NCBI RefSeq assembly: GCF_017833415.1
Contig: NZ_JAFICC010000022.1
Coordinates: forward strand, 1-59,196
Reading direction: 5' to 3'
From: Flavobacterium sp. 1355
GTDB taxonomy: Bacteria > Bacteroidota > Bacteroidia > Flavobacteriales > Flavobacteriaceae
Length of the DNA: 59,196 nt
Shown: positions 50,867 through 59,145 of the stretch, in pieces
Layout: each line of letters starts with the position of its first letter
How positions within the stretch are numbered: position 1 is the first letter of the stretch
The notes under the pieces: generated by a model
Database searches by the model: none
What the model saw: the letters and a program-made list of their open reading frames with translations, nothing else
What the model was told of the DNA's origin: nothing
Position numbers and translations under genes: made by a program

Positions 50867-52471
50867 ATGAAAATATCATTTAAATATATATCTTATTTTT
50901 TCCTATTCGTTTTAGGATTAAGTATGACGCTTACATCGTGTACGGACGATTTAAACGTGACGCCAAAGGATGATGATGAGTTTTTATCTGAAACATTTTT
51001 TCAGGATCCTGCATCATACAAACAGGTATTGGCAAAACTATATGCAGGTTTGTATGTAGGAGGTAATGATGGTGATGGTTCACCAGATATTGCAGGACTT
51101 GGAGGTGATTTTAGCAGTTACTTACGATTACTTTTTGTAACTCAGGAATTTTCTACTGATGAAGCAATTATTGCATGGGCAGATGGTACTTTACCAACTT
51201 TGAATTCTCAAACATGGGCTCCTGCTAACGAATTTTTGGAAGGAACTTTTTCAAGAGCTTTCTATCATATTAGTGTTGCTAATGAGTTTTTAAGACAAAC
51301 TACAGATGAAAAATTAGAGGCAAGAGGTGTTGATGCAGATTTAAAAGCTGATATCGCTAAATTTAGGGCAGAGGCTCGTTTTTTAAGAGCTTTCTCCTAT
51401 TATAACTTAATGGATTTGTTCGGAAATGTGCCAATTACAACAGAAAATGATCCTGTTGGATTCTTTTATCCGGTACAAAAGTCAAGAGCTGAAGTTTTTG
51501 CTTTTATTGAATCTGAACTGAAAGATTTAAATAATAGTTTAGTAGATTCTAGACAAAATGAGTATGGTAGAGTTGATAAAACAGCTGCTAAATTTTTATT
51601 AGCACAAATTTATCTAAACTCTAAAGTATATACTGGAACTGAAAGAAATAATGAAGCAGCTACATTATGTAGTGAAGTTATTAATTCAGGATATACTTTC
51701 GCAAATGTTCCTTACAGTTATTTATTCTCTGCAGATAATAATAGAAATGGTGCTCAGTCTGAATTTATTTTCCCAATTATTGGAGATGGTAACGCTATTA
51801 GAGCTACAGGAGGAGGAATGAGTTTTATTATGCACGCTTCTATCGGTGGTAGCATGAATGCCGCTTCAAGAGGTATGGATGGTGGATGGCAAGGAATCAG
51901 AACCCGTAGAGAGTTTGTAAATCTTTTTCCTGACGAAACAGCAACAGCAGATAAGAGAGGAACTTTCTATACAGATGGTCAGTCAAAGGACATTAACAAT
52001 GTTGGAACTTTTACAGACGGTTATGCTGTAACAAAATACATCAATGTAAATTCAGACGGTTCTGCAGCTCAAAGAAATGATATCCCGGATATTGATTTCC
52101 CAATGTTTAGGTTAACAGATGCTTATTTAATGTATGCTGAAGCAACTCTTAGAGGGGCTAGTACTGGAAACCTTAATACAGCTTTAGGTTATATTAATCA
52201 AATTAGAACCAGAGCAAATGCACAAACAATTACACTTCCTCAATTAACACTTGATTTTATTCTGGATGAAAGAGGGAGAGAATTATTCTGGGAATGTAAA
52301 AGAAGAACTGATTTAATTCGTTTTGGAAAATTCACAGGAGGATCTAAAATCTGGCAGTGGAAAGGTGGTTCTATGAATGGTAATACTACAGAATCATACA
52401 GAGACCTAATGCCAATTCCTGCACGAAATATTCAGGCAAACCCAACATTAGAACAAAACCCAGGATACTAA
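50867..52471 (+). CDS. RagB/SusD family surface lipoprotein
   Basis: Glycan-binding lid of the SusCD importer, 534 residues. A lipoprotein leader ends TLTSC (Cys25), followed by TDDLNVTPKDDDE, the usual acidic start of surface-exported SusD proteins. The helical TPR-like core has FLRAFSYYNLMDLFGNVPI, FRAEARFL, and the C-terminal SusD block LDFILDERGRELFWECKRRTDLIRFG (near 455-480). It follows the SusC gene and precedes the SusE-like gene by 19 bases, as in the starch operon of Bacteroides. Confidence 0.96.
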   Translation: MKISFKYISYFFLFVLGLSMTLTSCTDDLNVTPKDDDEFLSETFFQDPASYKQVLAKLYAGLYVGGNDGDGSPDIAGLGGDFSSYLRLLFVTQEFSTDEAIIAWADGTLPTLNSQTWAPANEFLEGTFSRAFYHISVANEFLRQTTDEKLEARGVDADLKADIAKFRAEARFLRAFSYYNLMDLFGNVPITTENDPVGFFYPVQKSRAEVFAFIESELKDLNNSLVDSRQNEYGRVDKTAAKFLLAQIYLNSKVYTGTERNNEAATLCSEVINSGYTFANVPYSYLFSADNNRNGAQSEFIFPIIGDGNAIRATGGGMSFIMHASIGGSMNAASRGMDGGWQGIRTRREFVNLFPDETATADKRGTFYTDGQSKDINNVGTFTDGYAVTKYINVNSDGSAAQRNDIPDIDFPMFRLTDAYLMYAEATLRGASTGNLNTALGYINQIRTRANAQTITLPQLTLDFILDERGRELFWECKRRTDLIRFGKFTGGSKIWQWKGGSMNGNTTESYRDLMPIPARNIQANPTLEQNPGY

Positions 52472-52490
52472 CATTTTATAAAACATTAAA

Positions 52491-53588
52491 ATGAAAAATA
52501 TATATAAAATATTAATCGCATTTGTTGGTGTGTTGGCAGTTTCATGTAATGCTGATGCTGTTGATGAAAGAACAATTCTTGATGCTGTTTCTACACCAGA
52601 AATTACTGCTCCGGCAACAGGACAAAGTTTTGTCTTAGATGTTAATAAAGCATCTGAGGAGGTTGCTAAGTTTACTTGGTCGGCTGCAGAATATTCTTCT
52701 CAGGTAGCAATAAAGTATACTCTGTTAATAGATAAAAAAGGTGGCGATTTTACAGCCGCAAAAACTCTGGCAACAACTACTAATGGTGCTAAAGAAGTGT
52801 CTGTACTTGCAAAAGATTTAAATCAGGCAGCAATTGATTTAGGAGGACAACCAGAAGTTGCAGCCGAATATGATGTGAAAATTGCATCAAATGTTTCTGG
52901 TGGATTTGTTCAGTTATCAAAAGGTTTAATTACAATGACTGTAACTCCTTACACAGGAAAAGTTCCTTATGATTTTAATGATTGGTACTTAGTTGGTGAT
53001 GCAACTGTTTCGGGCTGGGATAATAATAAAGGAAACCAAATTTTGTTCAGAAGTGGAACAAATGTTAATGAATATGTGTTCACAGGATTCTTTAAAAAAG
53101 GATATTTTAAAGCTATTAAAAACTTAGGTAATTGGGCTCCAATGTACGGAGGAGCTAACGGTTCTTTGGTTTATAGAGGAACAGATGCTGATGCAGATCC
53201 TGCAAGCTTCGAAATTCCTGCTGATGGATACTACAAATTTAAAATGGATGTTCAAAAGTTAACCTACACATTGACAACTTACGATGCATCTGCTGCTATA
53301 AGTTATGCGACAGTTGGTATTATTGGAAGCAGTACTGCTAAAGGTTGGGATGCTTCAACTGCAATGGTAAAATCTTCTTTTAATGGTCACATTTGGTCTC
53401 TTGGTGTAACTTCATTAAATGATGGTGAAATGAAATTTAGAGCAAATGATGCTTGGGATGTTTCTTGGGGAGGAAAAACTCCTTTCTCAGGAGGAGGAAC
53501 TGGTGACAATATACCAGTATCAAAATCTAAATATGTTATTTATTTTAATGATTTGGACGGAAGTTATTTAATGATTCCTAATCAATAA
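52491..53588 (+). CDS. SusE/SusF-like starch-binding lipoprotein
   Basis: Surface lipoprotein of 365 residues with leader ending VLAVSC (Cys19). The N-terminal domain (about 35-150, VLDVNKASEEVAKFTWSAAEYSS) is the SusE N-domain; two starch-binding repeats follow, at about 165-262 (WYLVGDATVSGWDNN...FKAIKNLGNWAPMYGG) and 272-365 (VGIIGSSTAKGWDAST...FRANDAWDVSWGG). Paired tryptophans in these repeats are where SusE/SusF of Bacteroides stack on glucose rings. It probably holds starch at the cell surface next to the SusCD complex. A terminator follows, before the amylase gene. Confidence 0.92.
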   Translation: MKNIYKILIAFVGVLAVSCNADAVDERTILDAVSTPEITAPATGQSFVLDVNKASEEVAKFTWSAAEYSSQVAIKYTLLIDKKGGDFTAAKTLATTTNGAKEVSVLAKDLNQAAIDLGGQPEVAAEYDVKIASNVSGGFVQLSKGLITMTVTPYTGKVPYDFNDWYLVGDATVSGWDNNKGNQILFRSGTNVNEYVFTGFFKKGYFKAIKNLGNWAPMYGGANGSLVYRGTDADADPASFEIPADGYYKFKMDVQKLTYTLTTYDASAAISYATVGIIGSSTAKGWDASTAMVKSSFNGHIWSLGVTSLNDGEMKFRANDAWDVSWGGKTPFSGGGTGDNIPVSKSKYVIYFNDLDGSYLMIPNQ

Positions 53589-53607
53589 TAAAACTTTCTT
53601 TATACAA

Positions 53608-53637
53608 AGAGGGCTATCTGTAAGGTAGCCCTTTTTT
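53608..53637 (+). terminator. Terminator/attenuator before the T9SS amylase gene
   Basis: GGGCTATC and GGTAGCCC arms around a 5-base loop with six following T, 20 bases after the SusE-like stop and 28 before the amylase start. It may lower amylase expression relative to susCDE. Confidence 0.8.
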
Positions 53638-53664
53638 AATCAGACTAACTAAACCAACCGTATT

Positions 53665-56532
53665 ATGAAAAAAACTATACTATTACTATTTCTTTTGTTG
53701 TCAGCAATTTCTTTTGCGCAGCAGCAAACAGCAACATATTCCGTAAGCCCATCTACTTTCGACGAGACTACTTCTATAACAATTACAATTAACGGAAGCA
53801 GTATAAACGAATCAACTTGGGGTGTAACCGACAACAAATTGTATCTATGGGCTTGGGCTTTTGATACAAATGATACAACTCAGAAAGGCACTCCGGATAA
53901 CGGGGCCTGGGACAACTCAAGTGATGCAAGCGTATTTACTTATAATGCCGGAGCAGATACGTATACAAAAACTATTACACCAACCACCTATTATAATACA
54001 ACCAATATTGGAAAAATAGGTTTTTTAGTAAAAGCTAAAAACGGAAACGGAGATAAAAAATCACAGGATATTTTAGTCGAAGTTGGCTCTTTTCAGGTGA
54101 CATTGACCGCTCCTTTGCAAAATAGTGCTACAATTATTACTTCTGGCTCCAACTTCAACATTGCAGCTACAAATACAAACGGGGCTGCGAGTTATACTTT
54201 AAAAGCCAACGGTACCACAATAAATACAATTGCAAGTACAGTTAATTATTCCTATTTGCATAATAACGTCATAAGTAATCAGAGTTACGAATTGTTGGCA
54301 ACACAAGCAGGAGTTACTATTTCTAAAAAGTTTTCTGTAATAGTAAATCCAAATACGGTTTCTGAAGCCATGCCTGTGGGTTTAGTTGATGGAATTAATT
54401 ATAATTCTGCTGATGCAACAAAAGCAACTTTGGTTTTAGATGCGCCGTTAAAAGATTTTGTTTACGTGGCCGGAAGTTTTAACAACTGGCAGCCTTCATC
54501 GGCGTATGCTATGAAAAAAGATCCGGCTTCAGGAAAATTTTGGTTAGAACTGACAGGATTAGTTTCGGGAACAAATAACACATATCAATATTGGGTTGTT
54601 GATGCCACTCCTTTAGCAAATTCACCAGCGATGGTAAAAACTGCTGATCCATATTCGACTTTAGTTTTATCACCTTATGATGACTCTACAATTCCTGCTG
54701 CAAACTACCCAAATTTACCGGCTTATCCAACCGGGCAAAATTTTGAGGTTACAGTTTTCAAGACAGGTCAGACTCCATATAACTGGCAGATTACGAATTT
54801 TACTAAACCAGAGAAAGAAAAGCTGGTAGTTTATGAGGTTTTGGTTCGTGATTTTGATGCTGCAAGAAATTATCAAAGTTTAATAGATAAGATTGATTAT
54901 TTTAAAAATTTAAAAATCAATGCAATCGAGTTAATGCCTGTAATGGAGTTTGAAGGCAATGAAAGCTGGGGTTATAATACTTCGTTTCACATGGCTTTGG
55001 ACAAGTTTTATGGTACTTCAGATAAATTAAAAGAATTAATCGATGTATGTCACCAAAACGGAATTGCGGTTATTCTGGACGTTGCCTTAAATCATGCCTT
55101 TGGAAGAAATCCGATGGTAAGAATGTGGATGAACGACCCGGATGGTGATGGTTTTGGTTCGCCAACAGCTGAAAATCCTTATTTTAATATGACAGCTAAA
55201 CATACTTATAGTGTAGGAGAAGATTTTAATCATCAATCGCTAAGAACTCAAAATTATGTAGAGCGTGTAGTAAGACAATGGATTGAAGAATACAAAATTG
55301 ATGGTTTTCGTTGGGATTTAACAAAAGGATTTACACAAGCATGTACTGACTCTGATGAATCTTGTACTAATGCTTATCAGCAGGATAGGGTAGATATTCT
55401 TAAAAAATATGCCGATTACTCGTGGAGTTTAGACCCGACACATTATACCATTTTTGAACATTTGGGTACAGATGCTGAAGAAAAACAATGGGCAGATTAC
55501 AGAGTTAGCGAAACACCTGGTAAAGGAGTTATGATGTGGGGTAAAATGACAGATCCTTATAATAAATTGTCTATGGGATATACGAGTAACATTTCCAGAA
55601 TGACAAGCTCAAGCCGCGGTTTTGTGGCAAACCGTCTAATGGGTTATGCAGAAAGTCATGATGAAGAACGATTAATGTATAAAAATGTTCAGTACGGAGC
55701 TTCTGCGGGAAGTTATAATGTAAAAACATTAAATACAGCATTGACAAGAATGTCGGCTATTGGAGCAGTTTCTTTATTAGTTCCCGGTCCAAAGATGATA
55801 TGGCATTTTGGAGAATTAGGATGGGATGAATCTATTTTTACATGTAATAATGGTACTGTAAATGACTCGTCAGGAACTATTCCCGGAGATTGTAAATTAG
55901 ACACAAAGCCACAGCCGCAATGGGTTGAAAACTGGCAGGGAGATTCAAACAGAAATAAAATTTACAATGATTGGTCAAAAATGATTACCCTTAAAATTGC
56001 AGAACCAGTATTTCTAGGAACACCAACTATTGCCAATGCAAATTCATTAAGCGTTAATATAAAAATTACCAATCCAAATCTGGCGGCAACGCAGCTAAAA
56101 GATGTTCTTATTGTGGCAAATTTTGATGTAACGACACAAAATGTTGCGACAGGTTTTCAATACACAGGTGTCTGGTATAATCTAATGGACAATACAACTA
56201 TAAATGTTGCAGATGTAAATGCTCCGATAAGCCTTGCAGCAGGTGAATACAGAATTTATGGTAATAAACAGGCAAATTTAGCAATAGCTGATTTTGAAAA
56301 AGAGAATTCGGTTAATTTGTATCCTAACCCGGTTACAGATTATTTTACTTTAAATGTAACCACAACAAAAGTTCAGGTTTATTCTGTTACCGGACAATTG
56401 GTAAAAAGTTTTGCCACTCACGGAAATTTAGACTTTCAGTTTAATGTAGCAGATTTAAAAACCGGATTATATCTTGTAAAAGCTGTTGATGAAAATAAAA
56501 AAATACAGATGATGAAATTCATCAAAAAATAA
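53665..56532 (+). CDS. Surface/secreted GH13 alpha-amylase with T9SS sorting domain
   Basis: Large extracellular amylase of 955 residues that starts starch breakdown outside the cell. Signal peptide 1-19 (SFAQ); beta-sandwich modules at about 22-230, possibly starch-binding; a CBM48-like domain at about 235-345 (VYVAGSFNNWQPSSAYAM); GH13 barrel about 385-780 with calcium-type loop DPDGDGFG (491-498), nucleophile Asp551 in DGFRWD, acid/base Glu598 in IFEHLG, and Asp666 in ESHDEE. The last 76 residues are a T9SS type A sorting domain with YPNP (886-889) and the final LKTGLYLVKA...MMKFIKK. It replaces the lipoprotein SusG of Bacteroides by a T9SS-exported enzyme. Confidence 0.94.
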   Translation: MKKTILLLFLLLSAISFAQQQTATYSVSPSTFDETTSITITINGSSINESTWGVTDNKLYLWAWAFDTNDTTQKGTPDNGAWDNSSDASVFTYNAGADTYTKTITPTTYYNTTNIGKIGFLVKAKNGNGDKKSQDILVEVGSFQVTLTAPLQNSATIITSGSNFNIAATNTNGAASYTLKANGTTINTIASTVNYSYLHNNVISNQSYELLATQAGVTISKKFSVIVNPNTVSEAMPVGLVDGINYNSADATKATLVLDAPLKDFVYVAGSFNNWQPSSAYAMKKDPASGKFWLELTGLVSGTNNTYQYWVVDATPLANSPAMVKTADPYSTLVLSPYDDSTIPAANYPNLPAYPTGQNFEVTVFKTGQTPYNWQITNFTKPEKEKLVVYEVLVRDFDAARNYQSLIDKIDYFKNLKINAIELMPVMEFEGNESWGYNTSFHMALDKFYGTSDKLKELIDVCHQNGIAVILDVALNHAFGRNPMVRMWMNDPDGDGFGSPTAENPYFNMTAKHTYSVGEDFNHQSLRTQNYVERVVRQWIEEYKIDGFRWDLTKGFTQACTDSDESCTNAYQQDRVDILKKYADYSWSLDPTHYTIFEHLGTDAEEKQWADYRVSETPGKGVMMWGKMTDPYNKLSMGYTSNISRMTSSSRGFVANRLMGYAESHDEERLMYKNVQYGASAGSYNVKTLNTALTRMSAIGAVSLLVPGPKMIWHFGELGWDESIFTCNNGTVNDSSGTIPGDCKLDTKPQPQWVENWQGDSNRNKIYNDWSKMITLKIAEPVFLGTPTIANANSLSVNIKITNPNLAATQLKDVLIVANFDVTTQNVATGFQYTGVWYNLMDNTTINVADVNAPISLAAGEYRIYGNKQANLAIADFEKENSVNLYPNPVTDYFTLNVTTTKVQVYSVTGQLVKSFATHGNLDFQFNVADLKTGLYLVKAVDENKKIQMMKFIKK

Positions 56533-56551
56533 TGGTTTGTTAGTAATGGTG

Positions 56552-56583
56552 AAAGGGCTGTCTATAAATAGGCAGCCTTTTTA
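56552..56583. terminator. Terminator after the amylase gene
   Basis: GGCTG(T)CT and AG(G)CAGCC arms around an ATAAAT loop, followed by five T, some 20 bases after the stop codon. AAAGG/CCTTT extends the stem, so it may also act on the minus-strand transcript. Confidence 0.75.
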
Positions 56584-56601
56584 TTTAAATCTGTTTTCAG
56601 A

Positions 56602-56829
56602 TTATTTTTTCTTATTATTATATTCACCAATTACGGCAAAATAACCAAAAGTTCCCAGCCCTAAAACAATTAGCGGAGTCAGAATAAAAAGGATTATAAT
56701 ACCAAAAACCAAATCATCTTGTTTGTCTGAAAGTAATTTTGGTAATCCAAATTCGAAAACGCAAAAATAAGCAGCAGAAACTGCCAATATCACCCATATA
56801 ACTCCTAAAGCTTGCTTAATTGTATTCAT
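56602..56829 (-). CDS. Small two-helix membrane protein
   Basis: A 75-residue protein with two hydrophobic helices (about 7-27 and 41-66) and a short basic tail. I do not recognise its family with certainty. It begins 10 bases after the MFS transporter gene ends, so it is encoded in the same operon and could be a small accessory subunit of that carrier; that is inference from position only. Confidence 0.7.
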   Translation of the reverse strand: MNTIKQALGVIWVILAVSAAYFCVFEFGLPKLLSDKQDDLVFGIIILFILTPLIVLGLGTFGYFAVIGEYNNKKK

Positions 56830-56839
56830 TTTTTTTAAT

Positions 56840-58333
56840 TTAAAGGTGATTAGTTTTATTTTTATTATCGATGTAAATCATTCCAATTACAAAACAAACC
56901 GAAGCGATAATGATAGGATACCAAAGCCCATCAAGATAAAAATCAGTTTTACCCGAATCCTTTGCTTGCGATACAAGATAAGTAGAAATAGCAGGAAGTA
57001 AACCTCCAAAAATTCCATTTCCAACATGATAAGGTAATGACATCGAAGTATACCTGATTTTTGTCGGAAACATTTCTACTAAAAATGCAGCAATTGGCCC
57101 ATAAACCATTGTCACAAATAAAACCTGAATGAAAACCAAAAATATTAACGTCCATTCATCACTGGAATTAATGGTAACAGAAATGCTTGTTTGTGCTTCT
57201 TTAGTAGGAATATATGATTTTTTTTCTACAGCGGTTGTACCGTCAGTATATATTTTTTGAGTTGTTAGTGTATAACCTCCACTATTTTTATTTTCAATTG
57301 ATTTTGTTGTTTTATCTGTGATTTCTGTTTTATAGCTAATGTCTGTTGTATTATACATCATTTTATAAATAGGCCTGTAAAATAAAATTGCCAGCAGCAT
57401 ACCGCTCATCATAATGTACTTTCTGCCAACTTTGTCACTCAGCCATCCAAAAACAATAAAAAATGGTGTACCTAATAATAAAGCAATTCCCAATAGGGTG
57501 TCTACCTGAGAAGAGTCAATATTCATTACGGTTTTCATAAAACTCATGGCATAAAATTGCCCTGTGTACCATACGACACCCTGTCCCATTGTAGCGCCAA
57601 ATAAGGCCAGTAAAACAAATTTTAAATTATATCGGTTTCCAAAACTTTCTTTTAACGGATTGGCACTTGTAGTTCCTTCTTTTTTTGCTTTGGCAAAAAC
57701 AGGTGACTCATCCATGTTTTTACGTATCAAATAAGAAACACCAACCATAACAATAGAAACCCAAAAAGGAACACGCCATCCCCAGGAATCAAAATCTTCA
57801 GCAGATAAAGCATTCTTTGTTGCCAGAATCACCATCAGTGAAATAAATAACCCAACTGTTGCGGTAGTCTGAATCCAGGAAGTCCAATATCCTTTTTCTC
57901 CCACAGGAGCATGTTCGGCTACATAAGTAGCTGCACCGCCATATTCGCCACCAAGCGCAAGCCCTTGTAATAAGCGCAGGATCAGTACTAATAAAGGAGC
58001 CAAAAAACCTATAGTTTCATAACTCGGAATACAGCCAATTAAAAATGTAGAACCACCCATTAATAATAAGGTAGCCATAAAAGTATATTTACGACCAATG
58101 ATATCGCCAAGTCTGCCAAAAAATAAAGCACCAAAAGGGCGTACAACAAATCCGGCAGCAAAAGTGGCCAATGTAGATAAAAATGCAGCTGTTGGATTGT
58201 CACTTGGGAAAAATTTGGTTGAAATTACAACAGCAAGACTTCCAAAAATATAAAAGTCATACCATTCAATCATTGTACCCATAGATGAGGCCGAAATTAC
58301 TTTCCAAATGCCTTTTGTTGAAGTTTTACTCAT
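56840..58333 (-). CDS. MFS transporter, metabolite:H+ symporter (MHS) type
   Basis: Inner-membrane symporter of 497 residues from the ATG at 58333; the frame is open to 58435, but that part is not family-like. Twelve helices are predicted. GTMIEWYDFYIFG at the start of helix 1, FGRLGDIIGRKYTFM, and RLLQGLALGGEYGGAATYVAEHAP are the marks of the MHS (ProP/ShiA/KgtP-like) group, which moves proline, betaine, shikimate or dicarboxylates. A long polar insertion of about 60 residues rich in Thr/Lys lies in the second half, between two helices. The substrate is not clear. Encoded together with a small membrane protein. Confidence 0.88.
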   Translation of the reverse strand: MSKTSTKGIWKVISASSMGTMIEWYDFYIFGSLAVVISTKFFPSDNPTAAFLSTLATFAAGFVVRPFGALFFGRLGDIIGRKYTFMATLLLMGGSTFLIGCIPSYETIGFLAPLLVLILRLLQGLALGGEYGGAATYVAEHAPVGEKGYWTSWIQTTATVGLFISLMVILATKNALSAEDFDSWGWRVPFWVSIVMVGVSYLIRKNMDESPVFAKAKKEGTTSANPLKESFGNRYNLKFVLLALFGATMGQGVVWYTGQFYAMSFMKTVMNIDSSQVDTLLGIALLLGTPFFIVFGWLSDKVGRKYIMMSGMLLAILFYRPIYKMMYNTTDISYKTEITDKTTKSIENKNSGGYTLTTQKIYTDGTTAVEKKSYIPTKEAQTSISVTINSSDEWTLIFLVFIQVLFVTMVYGPIAAFLVEMFPTKIRYTSMSLPYHVGNGIFGGLLPAISTYLVSQAKDSGKTDFYLDGLWYPIIIASVCFVIGMIYIDNKNKTNHL

Positions 58334-58601
58334 AAAACGCTCTGTGTTTTTGATGCTAAATAAAATTATAAAGTATGATTTTACGAATATATAAGATATT
58401 TTTTTATTTAGTTGATACTTTTTTAACAAAAACAAAATAATTGTTGACTTTACACTTTTTAATAGTAATTTGAGTTTTCATGAACTAAAAAAAAAGGTTT
58501 CAGAAACTAGCCAGAGAGTAAATTTTGGAGTAAGACAATATAAAATAAATCTGCCTAACAGAAATGTTGTACTTGGGGTAAAAGAGACATCATCTTTACA
58601 A

Positions 58602-58689
58602 CATAGCCAACGGTTGAAACCGTTGGGACAAATATTATTACCGATTATATTGTCACAATCGTATCCCAAGGTTGAAACCTTGGGCTATG
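58602..58689. repeat. Cloverleaf-like palindrome cluster
   Basis: The outer arms CATAGCC (58602-58608) and GGCTATG (58683-58689) enclose two hairpins, CCAACGGTTGAAACCGTTGG (58607-58626) and CCCAAGGTTGAAACCTTGGG (58665-58684). The hairpins share the GGTTGAAACC core. A typical compact intergenic repeat with a three-stem fold. Confidence 0.8.
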
Positions 58690-58752
58690 GTGGAAGATGA
58701 TAAATTGATTGTAGTGCGGTGCTCAGGAAAATTAGAAAATTAGAAAAAACAA

Positions 58753-58777
58753 AAAACCCACTCAGTGAGTGGGTTTT
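58753..58777 (-). terminator. Terminator behind the tRNA-like tail
   Basis: AAAACCCACTC and its exact complement around a three-base loop, followed on the minus strand by a U-tract. It sits where a tRNA terminator would sit. Confidence 0.8.
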
Positions 58778-58819
58778 GGTGGTGCCTCCAGTCCCGAGGC
58801 TTCGGGAGAACCAGGGACA
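58778..58819 (-). pseudogene. tRNA 3'-end-like fragment with hairpin in place of the T-loop
   Basis: On the minus strand the segment reads TGTCCCTGGTTC, then the hairpin TCCCGA-AGCC-TCGGGA (58792-58807), then CTGGAGGCACCACC. The flanks look like the T-stem and acceptor 3' side of a tRNA of the GGTGCC... type (tRNA-Phe in many Bacteroidota, from memory), but the normal TTCGATT-like loop is replaced. The rest of the tRNA is absent. It starts two bases after the GIY-YIG stop codon. Confidence 0.5.
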
Positions 58820-58821
58820 AA

Positions 58822-59145
58822 TTAAGATTTTCTCTTCGATAAGATATCTTTTAAAATAGATGGATCTGCGATTATTTTGTTGTTGAAAATTTTACTTTTC
58901 ATTCTTTTAATGAAACTTTCAAGATATATAGCTTCTTCTTTATTACTGCAGATAAAAGTCAGGACCACTTCCCAATCATTTGCAATTTTGGTAAAAGAAT
59001 TTAAATAGAAATGATTTTTATGTTTTGAAATTCTTTCCTCTAAGTTGGTTGTTTGTCCTATGTAAAATTTTTCAGAAGAATTTGAATACAGTATATATAA
59101 GGGATGAAGCACAAAGCTTGGGGAGGAAATGTCAAAATAAAACAA
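58822..59145 (-). CDS. GIY-YIG family endonuclease, small
   Basis: A single-domain GIY-YIG nuclease of up to 107 residues. The motif is YILY (17-20) and YIG (28-30), followed by the catalytic Arg39 in LEERISKHK and Glu76 in YLESFIK, with the usual strand-helix order. It has no second domain, unlike UvrC. The first 11 residues are unusual, so a GTG at 59112 (VLHPLYILYS) may be the real start. The stop codon abuts a tRNA-like 3' fragment and terminator, suggesting insertion at, or capture of, a tRNA gene end. Role unknown; homing-type or mobile behaviour is inference. Confidence 0.88.
   Translation of the reverse strand: MFYFDISSPSFVLHPLYILYSNSSEKFYIGQTTNLEERISKHKNHFYLNSFTKIANDWEVVLTFICSNKEEAIYLESFIKRMKSKIFNNKIIADPSILKDILSKRKS

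Larger units (their letters stand above)
58334..58821. other. Gene-free stretch with palindromes and a tRNA-like tail
   Basis: No credible gene. The part next to the MFS gene is A/T-rich and may hold its promoter, though no good TAnnTTTG match is seen. It then carries the cloverleaf-like repeat (58602-58689), a terminator (58753-58777) and the tRNA-like fragment (58778-58819). An open frame across the repeat (58470-58700) is an artefact of its lack of stop codons. Confidence 0.6.

Noticed and set aside
53665..56532. Branching enzyme or pullulanase for the large GH13
   Set aside because: The CBM48-like domain suggested it, but the signal peptide, T9SS domain and Sus context fit an extracellular amylase better; precise specificity is left open.
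58470..58700. Open reading frames on both strands
   Set aside because: They run through the palindrome cluster, have no family resemblance and exist on both strands at once, as expected for repeat DNA.
58822..59145. Possible truncated UvrC
   Set aside because: It is a complete single-domain GIY-YIG protein with its catalytic Glu; no UvrC-specific domains were lost in the window.
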